NCBI RefSeq assembly: GCF_021130785.1
Contig: NW_025776792.1
Location: 15,001-79,000 of the forward strand
Direction of reading: 5' to 3'
DNA length: 64,000 nt
Origin: Homalodisca vitripennis
Lineage: Eukaryota; Arthropoda; Insecta; Hemiptera; Cicadellidae
The position numbers and the translations under genes are program-made. The first letter of the stretch is position 1. Each line of letters begins with the position of its first letter. Under the pieces are notes generated by a model. The model searched no databases. It saw only the letters and a program-made list of their open reading frames with translations, and was not told where the DNA came from. Positions 1 to 13,834 of this stretch are shown piece after piece.

Positions 1-530
1 GAGGTCAGGACTGTGGCGCAGTGGTTCTACAGATGAAAAAGGGTCCAAGGGTAGAAGACGTTGTCTCGGCTTGGGATCTTCAGGTGCTGAACAAATTTAG
101 TAGGTGGATGACCTTGAGAACACACAGGGAGGCAAGTCTGAACATAGATGTGACGATAGCGACGAGGGATATCTCAAGCAGGATTAAAGACTGGACAGTA
201 CAGGAAGAGACCTTGAGTGACCACAGACTTATCACAATGAAGGTGATATCAGATCAGGAGAATCGGGGTAACCAAAAGGAGCAGAGACTAGGAAACGTAC
301 TGCTTGAGGAAGGGTGAACTGGACGAGATTTGACGAGGCGCTACGTAGAAGTATCGAAGACATGGAACTGGAAATGACTACAGCAGAGTTCAGCGGAGAA
401 AATCACGGAAATGACGTTGAACCTGATGGAGGACCAGTTTCCCAAGGCAACTAAAAGGAATGAAGAAGGTCTATTGGTGGTCGGAAGATCTGGAGAAATT
501 TAAGAGTGGGAAGATGAGGGGGAAGAGCAG
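1..530 (+). pseudogene. R1-type non-LTR retrotransposon fragment (endonuclease C-terminus into ORF2 linker)
   Basis: Positions 21-317 translate to the distal endonuclease domain, with the family block SNIDVT/LNIDVT and the catalytic-region motif LSDHRLI. The fragment aligns residue by residue with the large minus-strand ORF2 at 37618-40362 (NIDVTLGTRD and ESLSDHRLI there; NIDVTIATRD and ETLSDHRLI here). A stop at 315-317 breaks the frame. Beyond it, in other frames, the match resumes around 460-500 (VYWWSEDLEK here, KVHWWTETIS in the intact copy). The copy is therefore frameshifted and lacks the RT domain. It ends directly in a (CT)n tract at about 531. It enters from outside the window, so its 5' extent is unknown. 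It belongs to the same R1-like lineage as the element at 37-41 kb but is not a recent duplicate of it. Confidence 0.8.
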
Positions 531-540
531 GATTTCTCTT

Positions 541-1766
<1,226 letters not shown>

Positions 1767-2410
1767 CTACTGTGGGAAGCAATGCAACACTTAGCTCAAA
1801 ATTACAATGTAACTCAAATTACTTTCTTTGAGTAAAGCAGTGAATTTAGAAATACTAATATAAACTTATAATCAAGTGAAATAAAGTGTTATATTTGTTT
1901 TTTAGTTATATTTGTTTAAATTTTGCTCAACGTTGTATGTATACGGCAGCAAAGTTCTGTAAAACTTCTGTAAAAGTTCTGTTATTTATACTTTCACTTC
2001 GGTAGTTTTTAGAAACTCAACTTACATGTACGTAATATGATGTACTCATACAACGTTCACTGTATGCTCCACATCAGACACTGTTGGAAATTTTGACAAT
2101 AGGCAAGGCTTTTTACGTAATGTTAATTGCGTGCTAAACTATGTCTCCCATTGTTTTTGTTGTTTAAAACACTCTGGAGAAAGTCTTCGAGATGAAATAC
2201 TTGGTTGAGTGCAACATTTTGTACATTTCTTGTAACTCACTAAGCGATATTAGAATGGTAATGAATAATTGAGCACTTGCCGTTTCTTCTATAACAGAAT
2301 TTAGAAGTATACAATAAACAAGTAAGTATAAAAATCCTAAAATTTTAATATTATATTTAACAGAAACGGCTTATCTAAGGATAGAACGATGTACATCCAT
2401 TCAAGGACAC
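1767..2410. other. AT-rich intergenic DNA with one dispersed-repeat copy
   Basis: No coding signal. Positions about 2045-2230 (GTTCACTGTATGCTCCACAT, then GGCAAGGCTTTTTACGTAAT) match diverged copies at 16815-16990 in the same orientation and 26430-26610 in the opposite orientation. Confidence 0.6.
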
Positions 2411-3249
2411 GAACTAGTCAGTAGGTTAATTTTTTATCGATATATCCCCCTGATTGATACGAAAACACGCACTTCCAGTCAGTAGGTTAATTTGTTATCG
2501 ATATATCCCCCTGATTGATACGAAAACACGCACCTCAAGTCATTAGGTTAATTTTTTATCTATATATCCCCCTGATTGATACGAAAACACGCACTTCCAG
2601 TCAGTAGGTTAATTTGTTATCGATATATCCCCCTGATTGATACGAAAACACGCACCTCAAGTCATTAGGTTAATTTGTTATCTATATATCCCCCTGATTG
2701 ATACGAAAACACGCACTTCCAGTCAGTAGGTTAATTTGTTATCGATATATCCTCATGATTGATACGAAAACACGCACTTCGTCAGTAGGTTAATTTGTTA
2801 TCGATATATCCCCCTGATTGATACGAAAACACGCACTTCCAGTCAGTAGGTTAATTTTTTATCGATATATCCTCATGATTGATACGAAAACACGCACTTC
2901 GTCAGTAGGTTAATTTGTTATCTATATATCCCCCTGATTGATACGAAAACACGCACTTCCAGTCAGTAGGTTAATTTGTTATCGATATATCCTCATGATT
3001 GATACGAAAACACGCACTTCGTCAGTAGTTTAATTTGTTATCGATATATCCCCCTGATTGATACGAAAACACGCACCTCAAGTCATTAGGTTAATTTGTT
3101 ATCTATATATCCCCTGATTGATACGAAAACACGCACTTCCAGTCAGTAGGTTAATTTGTTATCGATATATCCTCATGATTGATACGAAAACACGCACTTC
3201 GTCAGTAGGTTAATTTGTTATCGATATATCCCCCTGATTGATACGAAAA
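2411..3249 (+). repeat. Satellite of 14 units of ~57-60 bp with a dimeric higher-order pattern
   Basis: Each unit contains GTCAGTAGGTTAATTTGTTA, ATCGATATATCC, and TGATTGATACGAAAACACGC. Fourteen copies of the TGATTGATACGAAAAC core occur between 2451 and 3250. From about 2700 a ~118 bp dimer recurs: one monomer has CTTCCAGTCAGT and CCTCATG, the other CTTCGTCAGT and CCCCCTG. The final unit runs into the left arm of the foldback element with no spacer. There are no unique spacers between units, so it is not a CRISPR-like array. Confidence 0.92.
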
Positions 3250-6200
3250 CTAAGTATATATTTTAAGTGAAAACTATTTCATAACCTCAAAACACATAAA
3301 CACCAGATAGTAAAATTATCAATGGGAAAAATTCCAAAACAATATAATAATCTGTTACATTCCCGATCTATATAGAAAAGAACATGTCAAATAAATCTAT
3401 TAAAATTTTAATTTAAAACGACCAACCTTGGCAGGGATTGGGACTGCCTGTGCTTAAAACAGTTGCCGTGCATCCACCACTATTACTAGAACCAATAGCA
3501 ATGGCTGCAGTGACACTGTTATGCGCACCCAGGTTAGAGCATTACATATTACTAGGGCCAGTCCTTGAGCAGGTAGGCGCTCTTCTAACATGTAATACTC
3601 CCCTCCCTTATTAGGTTGGTTATTTGAGATATTTAGGTTACATCACGTGTGCTGCAATCTACCGCAGACAATATGCACTTCCTCGACAAGAGAAAAATGT
3701 AGATCCGTAAATTCTCTAGAAGACGTATTAAACTTTACAGCATAATTACTTGGTTGTACCGTTTAATGTTTCAGATTATATAATTTTTTTAATTATTATT
3801 GTAGTCCGTGTAGATTTAAACAAGAAAAGAGTATTTTATGTAACAAAGCCCTTGATATTTAAAAACGGTTTATTATATTCTCGGTTGCAATTTAAGTAAT
3901 ACGTATGAATATAGTGCTTACCCCGTATAAAATGTTGTTACACTTGACAATTTGCTCAAATTCCACCCAATCTCTCAAGTGCACAATGTGCTGACTTAAG
4001 AGATGTATCAATATTATAATAGATAATTTTGACTTAATATTAGGATCTGATATGATAAGAATTCCACGTTCCCAGATTAAAACGATAAGACCAGTGCTAA
4101 ACATTGGACAATAACGGACCAGTTTACAACGATTACGATTACATTGTGAATTGCGTGTCTGTAGAAACTTCCTAACTATGAAATTCATAGATTAATGAAC
4201 CACTTGGAATCTTTCCTTTTATTAAATATTCTTAATAACATCCTCTGTTAATAATTTCCGTCCTGTTCTCACTGATACTGTGTTGGAATTTAGCCCACGA
4301 CCACAGGTAGCGGAGGCTACTTCCATTACCAACGTCCTGGTGACGTCAAATGAGACGAGACGAGGACCAACTCGTAATTAAATATTTATTTGAGTTCCAG
4401 AAGTGGTAAACGAAATGGCGTGTGCTGTTATCACAGTAAAGTTTGAAGCTAAACCGTTAAATGTACCAAACCCTGTCAGTACGCCATCAAAGCCTCGGGA
4501 AAAAGCCACGGGATCACTATTAGCGGCTAATGATCTCACACTAATGTAATTCCGCCGTTTTTTTACCAAGGACAGATTGAAGAACAGCCTTTTGTTAGGG
4601 ACACTGGAGCAAATGTAAATTTATCCCAAATCTCTGATATAGAGGAGAAGGTTGAGGAAAATATTTCTGACTTAGACTACCCTTTATGTGGAGTTTAATG
4701 TTAGCTGAATCGGCCAAAACTCATTTTTGATTTCAAACTTCTGTTGCACTATGATCGACTAATGAATGTCCAATGACACTCTTTGGTTGATAAAAGAACC
4801 CCGCTTCTGGCGAGTGGCACGAGATACTGTTAACTCTTGTAAATTTTGTATACTTAGATGTAATATAAATAAGAATGCACTAACATTAATGCTTTTAAAC
4901 ATAAACATCTAGTACAGCTCTTACATCATTCTCTAGTTGAATCAGATAGTACAATTACAATGCAGGGTGACCTACGCGTGTTCATATAAAGCTTATAAAT
5001 GACACAATAAATCTAAGTTTACTGGTTGACCTGAAAGAAATCGATTGTCAACATCGCTACGTTTAGTGGAATCTAAAACAACCCAGCATCGAAAGGGATA
5101 CAAAATATAAAACTGGAATCTTTCCTTAAAAATTTAAAGTGCTATTTATACTTAATACGTACATTTAGGTTATATTTTAATCACTGTCAGGATATTAAAA
5201 GGAAGAGAAAATCGTAGGTTAAAATATCTACATATAATTAAAAATATATTTAATTGTCTGGAGGTCGGTGTTAGTGTGTAAAGCTTAAGAAATATAATTC
5301 TAGAAAAACAAATTAATTAAATCATATTTTAAACCCTAGTGATAGTTTTCTATGTTGACTACCACTAAAACTTGCCAAATTGACAATTATTTTTTTCTCT
5401 GATTATCTTTCCAAATAAATTTCAAGAACCAAGGTAAGTAAATTAACTATAACAATTGGCTCTGGATTACTGGACATACACCACTTAGAAAATAAACAAG
5501 TGAAGAAATACTTTTCAAAATAATATGTCCCCTTTAGTGTGTAAAGCGTTAGAAATCTTATTTCAGAAATAAATAATTATTTTATATTTTAAACTTTATT
5601 GATATTTTTCAATGTCAACCACCACCACAACTCCCAAACTTATGATTTTTTTCTAAGTTAAACATTACCAAAAAATTGAAGAAACAGGTTGAATACTTGA
5701 ACTATAACAATTGGCTCTGGAATACTGACCGTTCACCACTTAAAACAATAAAAAAGTGAAGAAATGCTCTTCAAAGTAAAAATCATAAGGGAGAAATTTT
5801 AAAAGATTCTGGCAAGAAGCAATGGTGGCGCCAATTTACCAGTTAAATTCGTTTATTATTTCATTTTTCTTTTCCTTTGTGTGTGTCTACGATACTAAAC
5901 ATTGTTAAGCATAAAAAGTCAGAATTGAGTACGTCTGAGGAAATACACTTAAATGTTGATTGTGAACATTGCAAATCACTCGCGTTTATAACTTCACTGT
6001 AGAGTGATAAGTTTTTTAATTTTTGCAAAAATTTAATCAACTGTAATGCCTCAGTGGTAGTGATAATAATGGACATGTTTGTAACGTAGTGGCCGTAGTC
6101 CAAACAGTAATTAAATATAGCTAAATATACGGTAAAATAAGTAGGTTATAGTACATCTGCTGTTATACTGGTAAATAAGTCAGTCATGAGTTGCTACGAT

Positions 6201-6560
6201 CTAAACTCAAAGATTAAATTGTTTAACACTAATATTCAGACTACATATACAGCCATACATAGAATACAAAATCTACGTGAATTATTGTATTCAATGAAAA
6301 TTGTGTTGTTTTGACTTATCCATTTGAAGAATATTCCAGTCAAAAAGACTGTCCAGCCGTGGTGTTCGGGTCATGGGGCGAAAGAAGACTGAATACGAAT
6401 TCTGTTAACTTTGCCCGTATCAACTTGAAGCAAAAATTACTCACGATGCCACTGTAACTAAACACATTTTCAAAGGTACAAGGCTTTAAAATTGTGTTTT
6501 CATGGTAACGAGGAATAATTATATATAATTGTTGTTAGGTAGTATACGGTTTATCCCTAT
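3250..6560. repeat. Left arm of a giant foldback (inverted-repeat) element
   Basis: Read on the minus strand, this arm matches 8530-11985 over most of its length. Landmarks are AACCTTGGCAGGGATTGGGA at 3424 (complement near 11430), the segment 3892-4188 paired with 10642-10944, 4378-4569 paired with 10270-10452, and 6320-6530 paired with 8570-8800. The arm continues outward past the CCAACCTTGG block to 3250, where TTTTAAGTGAAAACTATTTC pairs with 11940-11970. Divergence is moderate, with indels, so this is not a recent duplication. Short ORFs inside the arm are in AT-rich, non-conserved frames and I do not call them genes. No target-site duplication could be fixed. Confidence 0.85.
5268..5790. 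repeat. Tandem duplication (~260 bp, two copies) inside the left foldback arm
   Basis: GTGTGTAAAGCTTAAGAAAT near 5274 and GTGTGTAAAGCGTTAGAAAT near 5537 start two tandem copies. Both contain ACTATAACAATTGGCTCTGG and then CACCACTTA and GTGAAGAAAT. The right arm has a single equivalent near 9290-9510, so the duplication arose after the arms formed or was lost from one of them. Confidence 0.8.
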
Positions 6561-8529
6561 ATAATTCTTACTGATAATTGTATCTTCGAGTCTTGCTATT
6601 TTGTTCGATTGGCTGTTCACATCAATTTATTATTTCAATCAAGTCAATAGCTAGAAATTGATAATAATACCTCCTGGTGAAGATTTCAAAAACTATGAAA
6701 AAACCTAATGAAAGGATACATAATCTCGAACATAATCTTACTAAATGGAAACATATAATAGTATATCCCGTAAGAGCAGTAAACTTTGTATAGAAGTAAC
6801 TAAAAATGTAACTGGCCACACGTGGGAAAGTCTGGAACATGTTCCGGCAACAAACAACACTGGTTTAAATATGCGCATTAGTTCTTAACAAAGGGTTTCA
6901 TTAAATTTGCACACTCACGTTTTGCTTTTTCCAGAGTATTTCAGCAACGTACAGCACAAATTGGAAGCCTCCAATAATAATTTTTATTTTAAAAGCGTTA
7001 CGAGAATATATAATTTGTTGTTGCAATATTATCTTCTTGATGGTAATTGCATAATTTTGTAATCCAGGAGTAGATATCCTCCAAACATATTAACATTATT
7101 AAGAACCCAAGGTCTTATTAAAATATTGTTGTTGTACGTCTGTCAGTACGTCAATCCATCCACCTGTCTGTCTGTGCGATAACTCTTTATAGGAAGATTT
7201 GATTTACGTGTGGAGGAAGATTTGAACCCCTTCCTAAGCGACGTGACCATCTAATCTATGCATACGTGTAAAAAATTGCACAGTCAATCTACATGAAGAC
7301 AGTCATCAGTATCGTATTTTATATAAAATTGAAAATATTAAACTTGTAGTCGCTGATATAAATTCTTATCAGTATAAGGTTATTGGTCTGTCAGCAACGG
7401 CCTCAAGTTGAAAATCAGCAAGTGTTTAGTTTTACATATAGCTACACAACAAAAGATAGTCTCTCGGCCACGTGAGGTGATGGTGATACTTGAAGCCCGG
7501 ATCCTCATGATTCAGCGATATCTTTTGCCAATCATTTTGTCAGTATTTTATTACTGTTATCCAGCATATGGGAGTAGCCTCTCAAGGGAGGATACGGGAA
7601 GGATTCTGAAGCTGCAAAACACTACAGCAAGGATTACTCCTCTTACGTTTTGACCAAGTGGCCCTTTCTCGTGAGGCTGCTCACCTTCTTCCTATATACT
7701 TATGGTGACGTGCTGCATGGTCAACAAAGTCTTGTCTCTAAAGGAGCCACAGTACCTTAGTGAGAGACTTCCCGGAAAGAGTTGATGAACGATGCGTTAG
7801 TCAGCGTAAAATACTAAATTTTCCTACAGTTAGGCTAGAGACTAGCCGAAAATTTTTCCCCTAATTTGGGACTATCCTGTATAATGAACTTTTAGAAGAC
7901 ATTACAGTGGAAGCCCTATTCCTAATCCATCCAGTCAGGGACCTTAGACAGTTTTTACGTTCATAAAGATTAGCTTTCACGATATATTGAACTGATATGG
8001 ACACCAATCGTTGACACATACTCTAGTGGAAAGTAACGACTAACACGATAAAATACTCGTAGTGCTCTGGCGAAGGTAGTTTCACCTGTAGCTTTTTGGG
8101 CCACATTGGTTTTAATGTTTAATATATCTGGTGTTCACTGGTTAAGCAGGCCAAACTAATCAAAAATATTTTATACCGACTTGGAGAGTTGATTACAATT
8201 TAATCCTAGAATTGTATTCAGGGTTTTGTGACAAATAACCCCAATCTTTATACGGTCGTAGTGGAATGTCCAACAGTTAATATTCAACAACAATTTATAT
8301 TGTAAATTTCATGTTTTCATTAAGTTATTTTTTTCATACGAAGATTTTACAGTACTTATTCTTTCAATTAGTATATATTTATGCTGCTGATCACGTCTCG
8401 ATCTCCACACACATGCTGCGTGCATGTGGAGATAATTTCCAGTTTTTGTATATATGTGAACTGTATTTCTATAAGGAAATAAATATGCATTTATTCATTG
8501 CCCTTGTGTAATTAATTCTCTCTTCGTGA
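6561..8529. other. Central spacer of the foldback element
   Basis: Unpaired loop of the inverted repeat. It contains the RT relic at 7408-7720 and otherwise AT-rich DNA. The part at about 8310-8529 is shared with the single-arm copy that starts at 41580 (ATTTTACA..., AAGGAAAT, then TCATTGCCCTTGTGTAA here and TAACTATCTTAGTGTAA there), so this part belongs to the family and is not unrelated host DNA. Confidence 0.6.
7408..7720 (+). pseudogene. Remnant of a non-LTR reverse transcriptase C-terminal region
   Basis: The frame at 7408-7653 contains ILSVFYYCYPAYGSSLSRED followed by LKLQNTTARI. This resembles the post-RT region of Jockey/CR1-type ORF2 proteins (a Y..YG..W-like block, then LQN.A.R.I). 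After a frameshift near 7640 the matching continues as FDQVALSREAAHLLPI, the usual next block. There is no catalytic RT core, no start context and no long frame. It may be the eroded protein of whatever mobilised the foldback element, or an unrelated nested insertion. Confidence 0.5.
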
Positions 8530-11500
8530 GAGAATTTATATGACTAATTTAAGCTTTAAGATTGTTCTATTTCTTACAAACAATAATTATTCCTTGTTAC
8601 CATGAAAACACATTTTAAAACCTAAGACCTTTGACAAATGTTGGATTGGCATCGTAAGTAATTTTGCTTCAAGTTGTGCTACGGAAAAAGTTAGCTGAGT
8701 TAACATTCAGTCTTCTTCCGAAATATGACCAGATCACCACGGCTGAACCCCTGTTATTTTGGCTGGGATATTCTTCAAATAGATAAGTCAAAACATCACA
8801 ATTTTCATTGAGTACAATTCACCTAGATGTTTTGTTGTATGTATGGCTGTATATGTTGTCTGGATATTGGTGTTAAATTATTAATCCTTGAGTTTAAATT
8901 GTAGCAACTCATGACACTTGTTTACCAGTAGAATGGCAGAAATACTATAACCTACTTATTTTACTGTATATTTTGCTATATGTAATTACTGTATGGGAAT
9001 AAGCCACTACGTCATTTACATGTCCATTATTATCACTACTGCTGAGGCAGTACATTTGATTAAATATTTGCAAAAATTTAAAACCTTATCACTCTACAAT
9101 TAAGTAATACACGCGATTGCTTTGCATTGTTAACAGTCAACATTTAAGTGTATTTCCTCAGACGTACTTAATTGTGGCTTTTTAGACTGAACAAAGGTGT
9201 GTTTAGTATCGTAGACACACACAAAGGAAAAGATACACTTTTTTACAAATATAATAATAAACGAATTTAACTGGTAAATTGGCACCACCAACTTCAGAAA
9301 CTCTTGTTGCGAGGAACTCTTTTTTAAATTTCTCCGTTATGATTTTTACTTTGAAAAGCATTTCTTCACTTGTTTATTGTTTTAAGTGGTGTATGTTCAG
9401 TGTTCCAGAAACCAATTTAATTGTTATAGTTCAAGTATTAAAACTGGTTCTTGAAATGTTTGCGATTTTTTTGTGAAATTAAATTTTTACGCTTTAAACA
9501 CTAAAACTAAATATATTTGTTTAGACAAGTAAATATATTTTTAATTATAATGTAGAAATTTTAACTAACGATTTTATCTCCCTTTTTATTGCCTGACAGT
9601 AATTAAAATATTACCTAATATTTCAGTCAATATTAAGTACAAAGAGCCCGAAAAAATGTTAAGAAAAGATTCAATTTTTATATTTTGTATAATTTTCTAT
9701 AATTCGTTTTGATTCTACTAAAAGTAGCATGGCTTTGACCATCGATATCTTCAAGGTCAACCAGTAAACTCAGATTGATTGTGTCATTTATAAGCTTTAT
9801 ATGAAACACGCGAAAGTCACCCTGCGTTCTAACTGTATTATCTCATTCAACAAGACAGTGTTGTAAGAGTTGTAATAGATGTTTATGTTTAAAAGCATCA
9901 TTTTTAGTATTTTCTTATTTGGATGAAATCAAAATACACAGAAGTTACAAGCGTTAACGGTATATCATGCAACTTGACAAAAGCGAGGTTGTTTTGTCAA
10001 CCAAAGAGAGTCATCGACTAGTAGATCATAGTGGAACGGAAGTTTTGCTAAACAACAATGGGTTCTGGCTACTTCACCTATCCACATAAAGGTAGTCTGA
10101 GTCAGAAATATATATTCAACGTCACCAAGCCATAGGAGGAATGCATGTGTTATTTACTGCAAAGCGCTCAAATTTTTTTCCTCAACCTTCTCCTTTATAG
10201 CAGAGATTTGGGATAAATGTGCATTTGTTCGAAGGTTCCTAGAAAAGGCTGCTGTTCTTTAATCTGTCCGTGATAAATAAACGATGGAATTACATTAGTG
10301 CGAGATCACTAGCTGCTAATAGTGATCCCTCCCTAGGCTTTGATGGCGTACTGACAGGGTTTGGTACATTTCCCAGTTTAGCTTCCCAAGCTCCTATGAT
10401 ATCAGCTTACACAATTTCGTTTTTCCACTTCTGGAACTCAAAAAATATTTAATTACGAGTTGGTCCTCGTTTCGTCTCCTTTGACGTCACCAGGACGTTG
10501 ATAATGGTAGTATCCTCCGCTACCTGTAGTTGTGGGCTAACTTCCAACACAGTATCAGTGAGAACAGGACGGAAATTATTAACATAGGATATTATTAAGA
10601 ATATTTTAATAAAAGGAAGATATAATGAGAAGCATAAATCTATGATTTCCATTGTTAGAAAGTTTCTACAGAAACGAAATTCACGATGGTTTCAATATCT
10701 AGTCGTTTGTAATCGTTTTTTTAAACTTGTCCGTTGTTGTTCAATGTTTAGTACTGGTATTATGGTTAAAACTTATTCTTATCATTTATATGGAATTCTT
10801 ATTATATCAGAGCTCAATATTAAATCAAAAGTATCTATAATAATATTGATACATCTTTCAATTCAGCACGTTGTGCACTTGAAAGATTGGGTGGAATTGG
10901 ATCAAAATTCTATGTCAAACGTAACTAAATTTTATATGGGGTAAGCACTATATTAATATTACTTAAATTTCAACCAAGAATAGAATAAATTGCCTTTAAA
11001 TATCAACTGCTTTGTTACATAAAATTCTATTTTCTATTTTAAACCTACTCGGACTACAATAATAATTAAAAATTATACAATCTGAAACTTTTAACCGTAT
11101 AAACCAAGCAATTATACTGTAAAGTTCAACACGTCTCAGTGAGAATTAAAGGATCTACATTATTCTCTTGTGGATTAAGTGCATATTGTCTGCGGTGGAT
11201 TGCAGCACACGCACGTAACCTAGATATCTTAAATAACCAACCTAATAAGGGAGGGGAGTATTACATGGTAGAAGTGTGACGACCTGCCCAAGGACTGGCC
11301 CTAGTACAATGCAATGCTCTAACCTGGGTGCGCATATCAGTGTCACTGCAGCCATTTCTGTAGGTTCTAGTAACATTGATAAATGTACGGCTACTGTTTT
11401 AAGCACAGGCAGTCCCAATCCCTGCCAAGGTTGGTCGTTATATGTTTTTAAAGTAACATTTTAACCGATCTCATGTACATTTCGTTGCTGACATATTTTC

Positions 11501-11985
11501 AGTCTGGAGATTTTTACCTGACGGTGATTTGATATGAATTTCTGAGTCTGACGATTGGTTGTTTTTTATGTAACGTTCTTATGATTTTGTAAACTGTATT
11601 CTGCCTATCTTTCAGGCTTGGTGTAATTATTCTCACTTTTTCTTTGTTTTCACAGTAATTTGCTTTAAAATTGATGCGCAGAAGAAACAATGTCAACTTA
11701 CAAAAGATAAAGGATGCAACTGGCAAAAAAATCAAAACCAAACATCAGTTGTTTCAAAAAATAGTTTTTTAACTACCAAAGTAACATCTAAATGTTCTGA
11801 ACAAAGAGCTGTACTAACATAAAATAAACGTGTTATGGATCAAGTTTCAGTATTTTTTTTTTAATTTAACATATTATTTTATTGTATTGGAATTCTCCTA
11901 ATTGATAATTTTGTAATGTGGGGTTTATGTGTTTTGAGGTTATGAAATAGTTTTCACTTAAAATATATGCTTAGTTTTCCTATAA
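8530..11985. repeat. Right arm of the giant foldback element
   Basis: Inverted partner of 3250-6560. It runs from ATTATTCCTTGTTACCATGA (8587) through GCCAAGGTTGG (11427) to GTGTTTTGAGGTTATGAAAT (11930), which pairs with 3268-3290. About 400 bp at roughly 11500-11890 have no partner in the left arm and interrupt the outermost ~170 bp, so they look like a later insertion here or a deletion on the left. The stretch GTTGTGCACTTGAAAGATTG at about 10868 is also found near 3970 (inverted), at 43225, and in diverged form at 19440 and 28215. Confidence 0.85.
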
Positions 11986-12550
11986 ATATTAGTAGTCACA
12001 AGATCTAGATGACTCTACACACGTTATATGACGCATTACTTCAGAGACGATAAAAAACTTTAAATCTTTTGGAACGGAAAAATGTAATAAATAGAAAATT
12101 TTTTTCATTAGAGGAATTGAAGTGAGGCCGTATTTCGATTTCGGCCGCAGGAACTCGAGAAACGGAGTGGCGAATAAGGTACTCTTGTCGGGCTGCCTTG
12201 ACGTCGGTCATTTCTTGCCTCAGCGTGTTAGTGACCTCACTTATCTTTGTCAACATCATGATCTGTAGTTCAAGACAATCTATAATGACAAACATTACTT
12301 GCGTAGAAATATCAGTGGTAAATAGAATAGCCACGACGCCAAACTACAATACATTGTTTTTCTTTGATAGTTCCATCAGACATTTGAAGAAACCCTAATC
12401 CCACTAAGTTTAAAATTTTTTTATATACATTAGCTTTTAATTTTTCAGTAGAAAAACAAAACTTAAACCTGTGCTATCTCTAGCTTAGGTCCTAAGTTCA
12501 ACGTCTTAGACAACTTGGCTAGCGGATCTTATATGTCTATATTCTATATG

Positions 12551-12554
<4 letters not shown>

Positions 12555-12590
<36 letters not shown>
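12555..12590. repeat. (TA)n microsatellite
   Basis: Uninterrupted TA dinucleotide run. Confidence 0.95.
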
Positions 12591-12592
<2 letters not shown>

Positions 12593-13788
12593 CTTTACAT
12601 CACTACAATATTATCTATGGTAAGTATTAGTTTAATAATTGACTCATTATGTTTTGATTATTAATATGAAATCATGTTTCAGCATGATATATTTCTTATC
12701 CACAATGCGAGATGACACAGTACCGTAAGTATTTGGGCCATTTCAGGTGTAAATTTAATGCCATTTTGAAACTACAGTTTTAGTCGAATATAAAAACTGT
12801 TATTACCCTCTGTTATAAGGTATTATAAATAAATCAGCCTACTAATTGATGTCATATTTGTGATTTGAGAGTTTTGTTCTGATTATTTTCAGGTGGCTTC
12901 GGTCCTGCGTTGGCTTGACGTCCCCTCTTTGACATTATCACGTAACACTACGTTTTGTGTTGCAAAACACACAAAAGTATGAGTGATGATTGAATGTAAA
13001 AGTGTGAAAGTATGCGTGCGTGTAGAACTACATTTAACTATAACAATACTCCACTACACAACATATTACGGTCACTAAATTTATCTGCTAATATTAGGCT
13101 TAAGTTTACATATTTGTTCCATCGATATACTCATTATTAAAACTATTTATTTAATGAAGGTATATTTCTGTAATTATATTGGTTTTAGGAACTCTATGGT
13201 CTATCATGATACACTATTACATGCTGTCTGTTCTGATTCTTACAGGGTGATGCGACCAATGCGGCAGGAAGTCGCCCCACTTACACTAATACCTAGGTAA
13301 TGTATTGTTCCAATTAGAATATTTAAACTAATTTGGTTGTAATTTTTGTTTCAGAATGGCACACTTATATTAATTGGTTTAGTATATGTTTACATGATAG
13401 TAGTTAATAATCTTAATATAATTAATATTACTTATGACAGTAGTAATAATTTGGTAAATTAGATGGTAATTAATATAAAAGATGGTAATGAATCACTACC
13501 ATAAATGAATCGCACAGTCTTCCATACTTAAACTGTAAACAAAGACCTGTTTGGTTTATCTTATTCCCTATCAACTTAATACAGATGAAAGTATTGTAAA
13601 ATCGCAGTGATTCAGTTTGCAGGTTTTTTTGTAATTTCTATTTTGGGATTCTCTTTAGTTTCAAATTAAAGCCCGTAACAAGTGGGTTAGTTTCTGTCTC
13701 ACAATAATAGTGTACGTGTCTGTGAGTTTGCAAACTTGTTACTATAAATCATACGGATCCGGAAAGTTAAATAACAATAGAAATTATG

Positions 13789-13790
<2 letters not shown>

Positions 13791-13832
<42 letters not shown>
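13791..13832. repeat. (AT)n microsatellite
   Basis: Uninterrupted AT dinucleotide run of about 42 bp. Confidence 0.95.

Positions 13833-13834
<2 letters not shown>

Noticed and set aside
2411..3249. CRISPR-like array
   Set aside because: Monomers are contiguous satellite repeats with no unique spacers, in a eukaryotic genome.
3892..4569. Small ORFs in the foldback left arm and their mirror images at 10270-10944
   Set aside because: The same frames recur because the DNA is repeated; the peptides are AT-rich and have no family motif.
3420..11440. CCAACCTTGGCAGG / CCTGCCAAGGTTGG as terminal inverted repeats of a DNA transposon
   Set aside because: Homology between copies and between arms continues beyond this block, so it is internal to the repeat.
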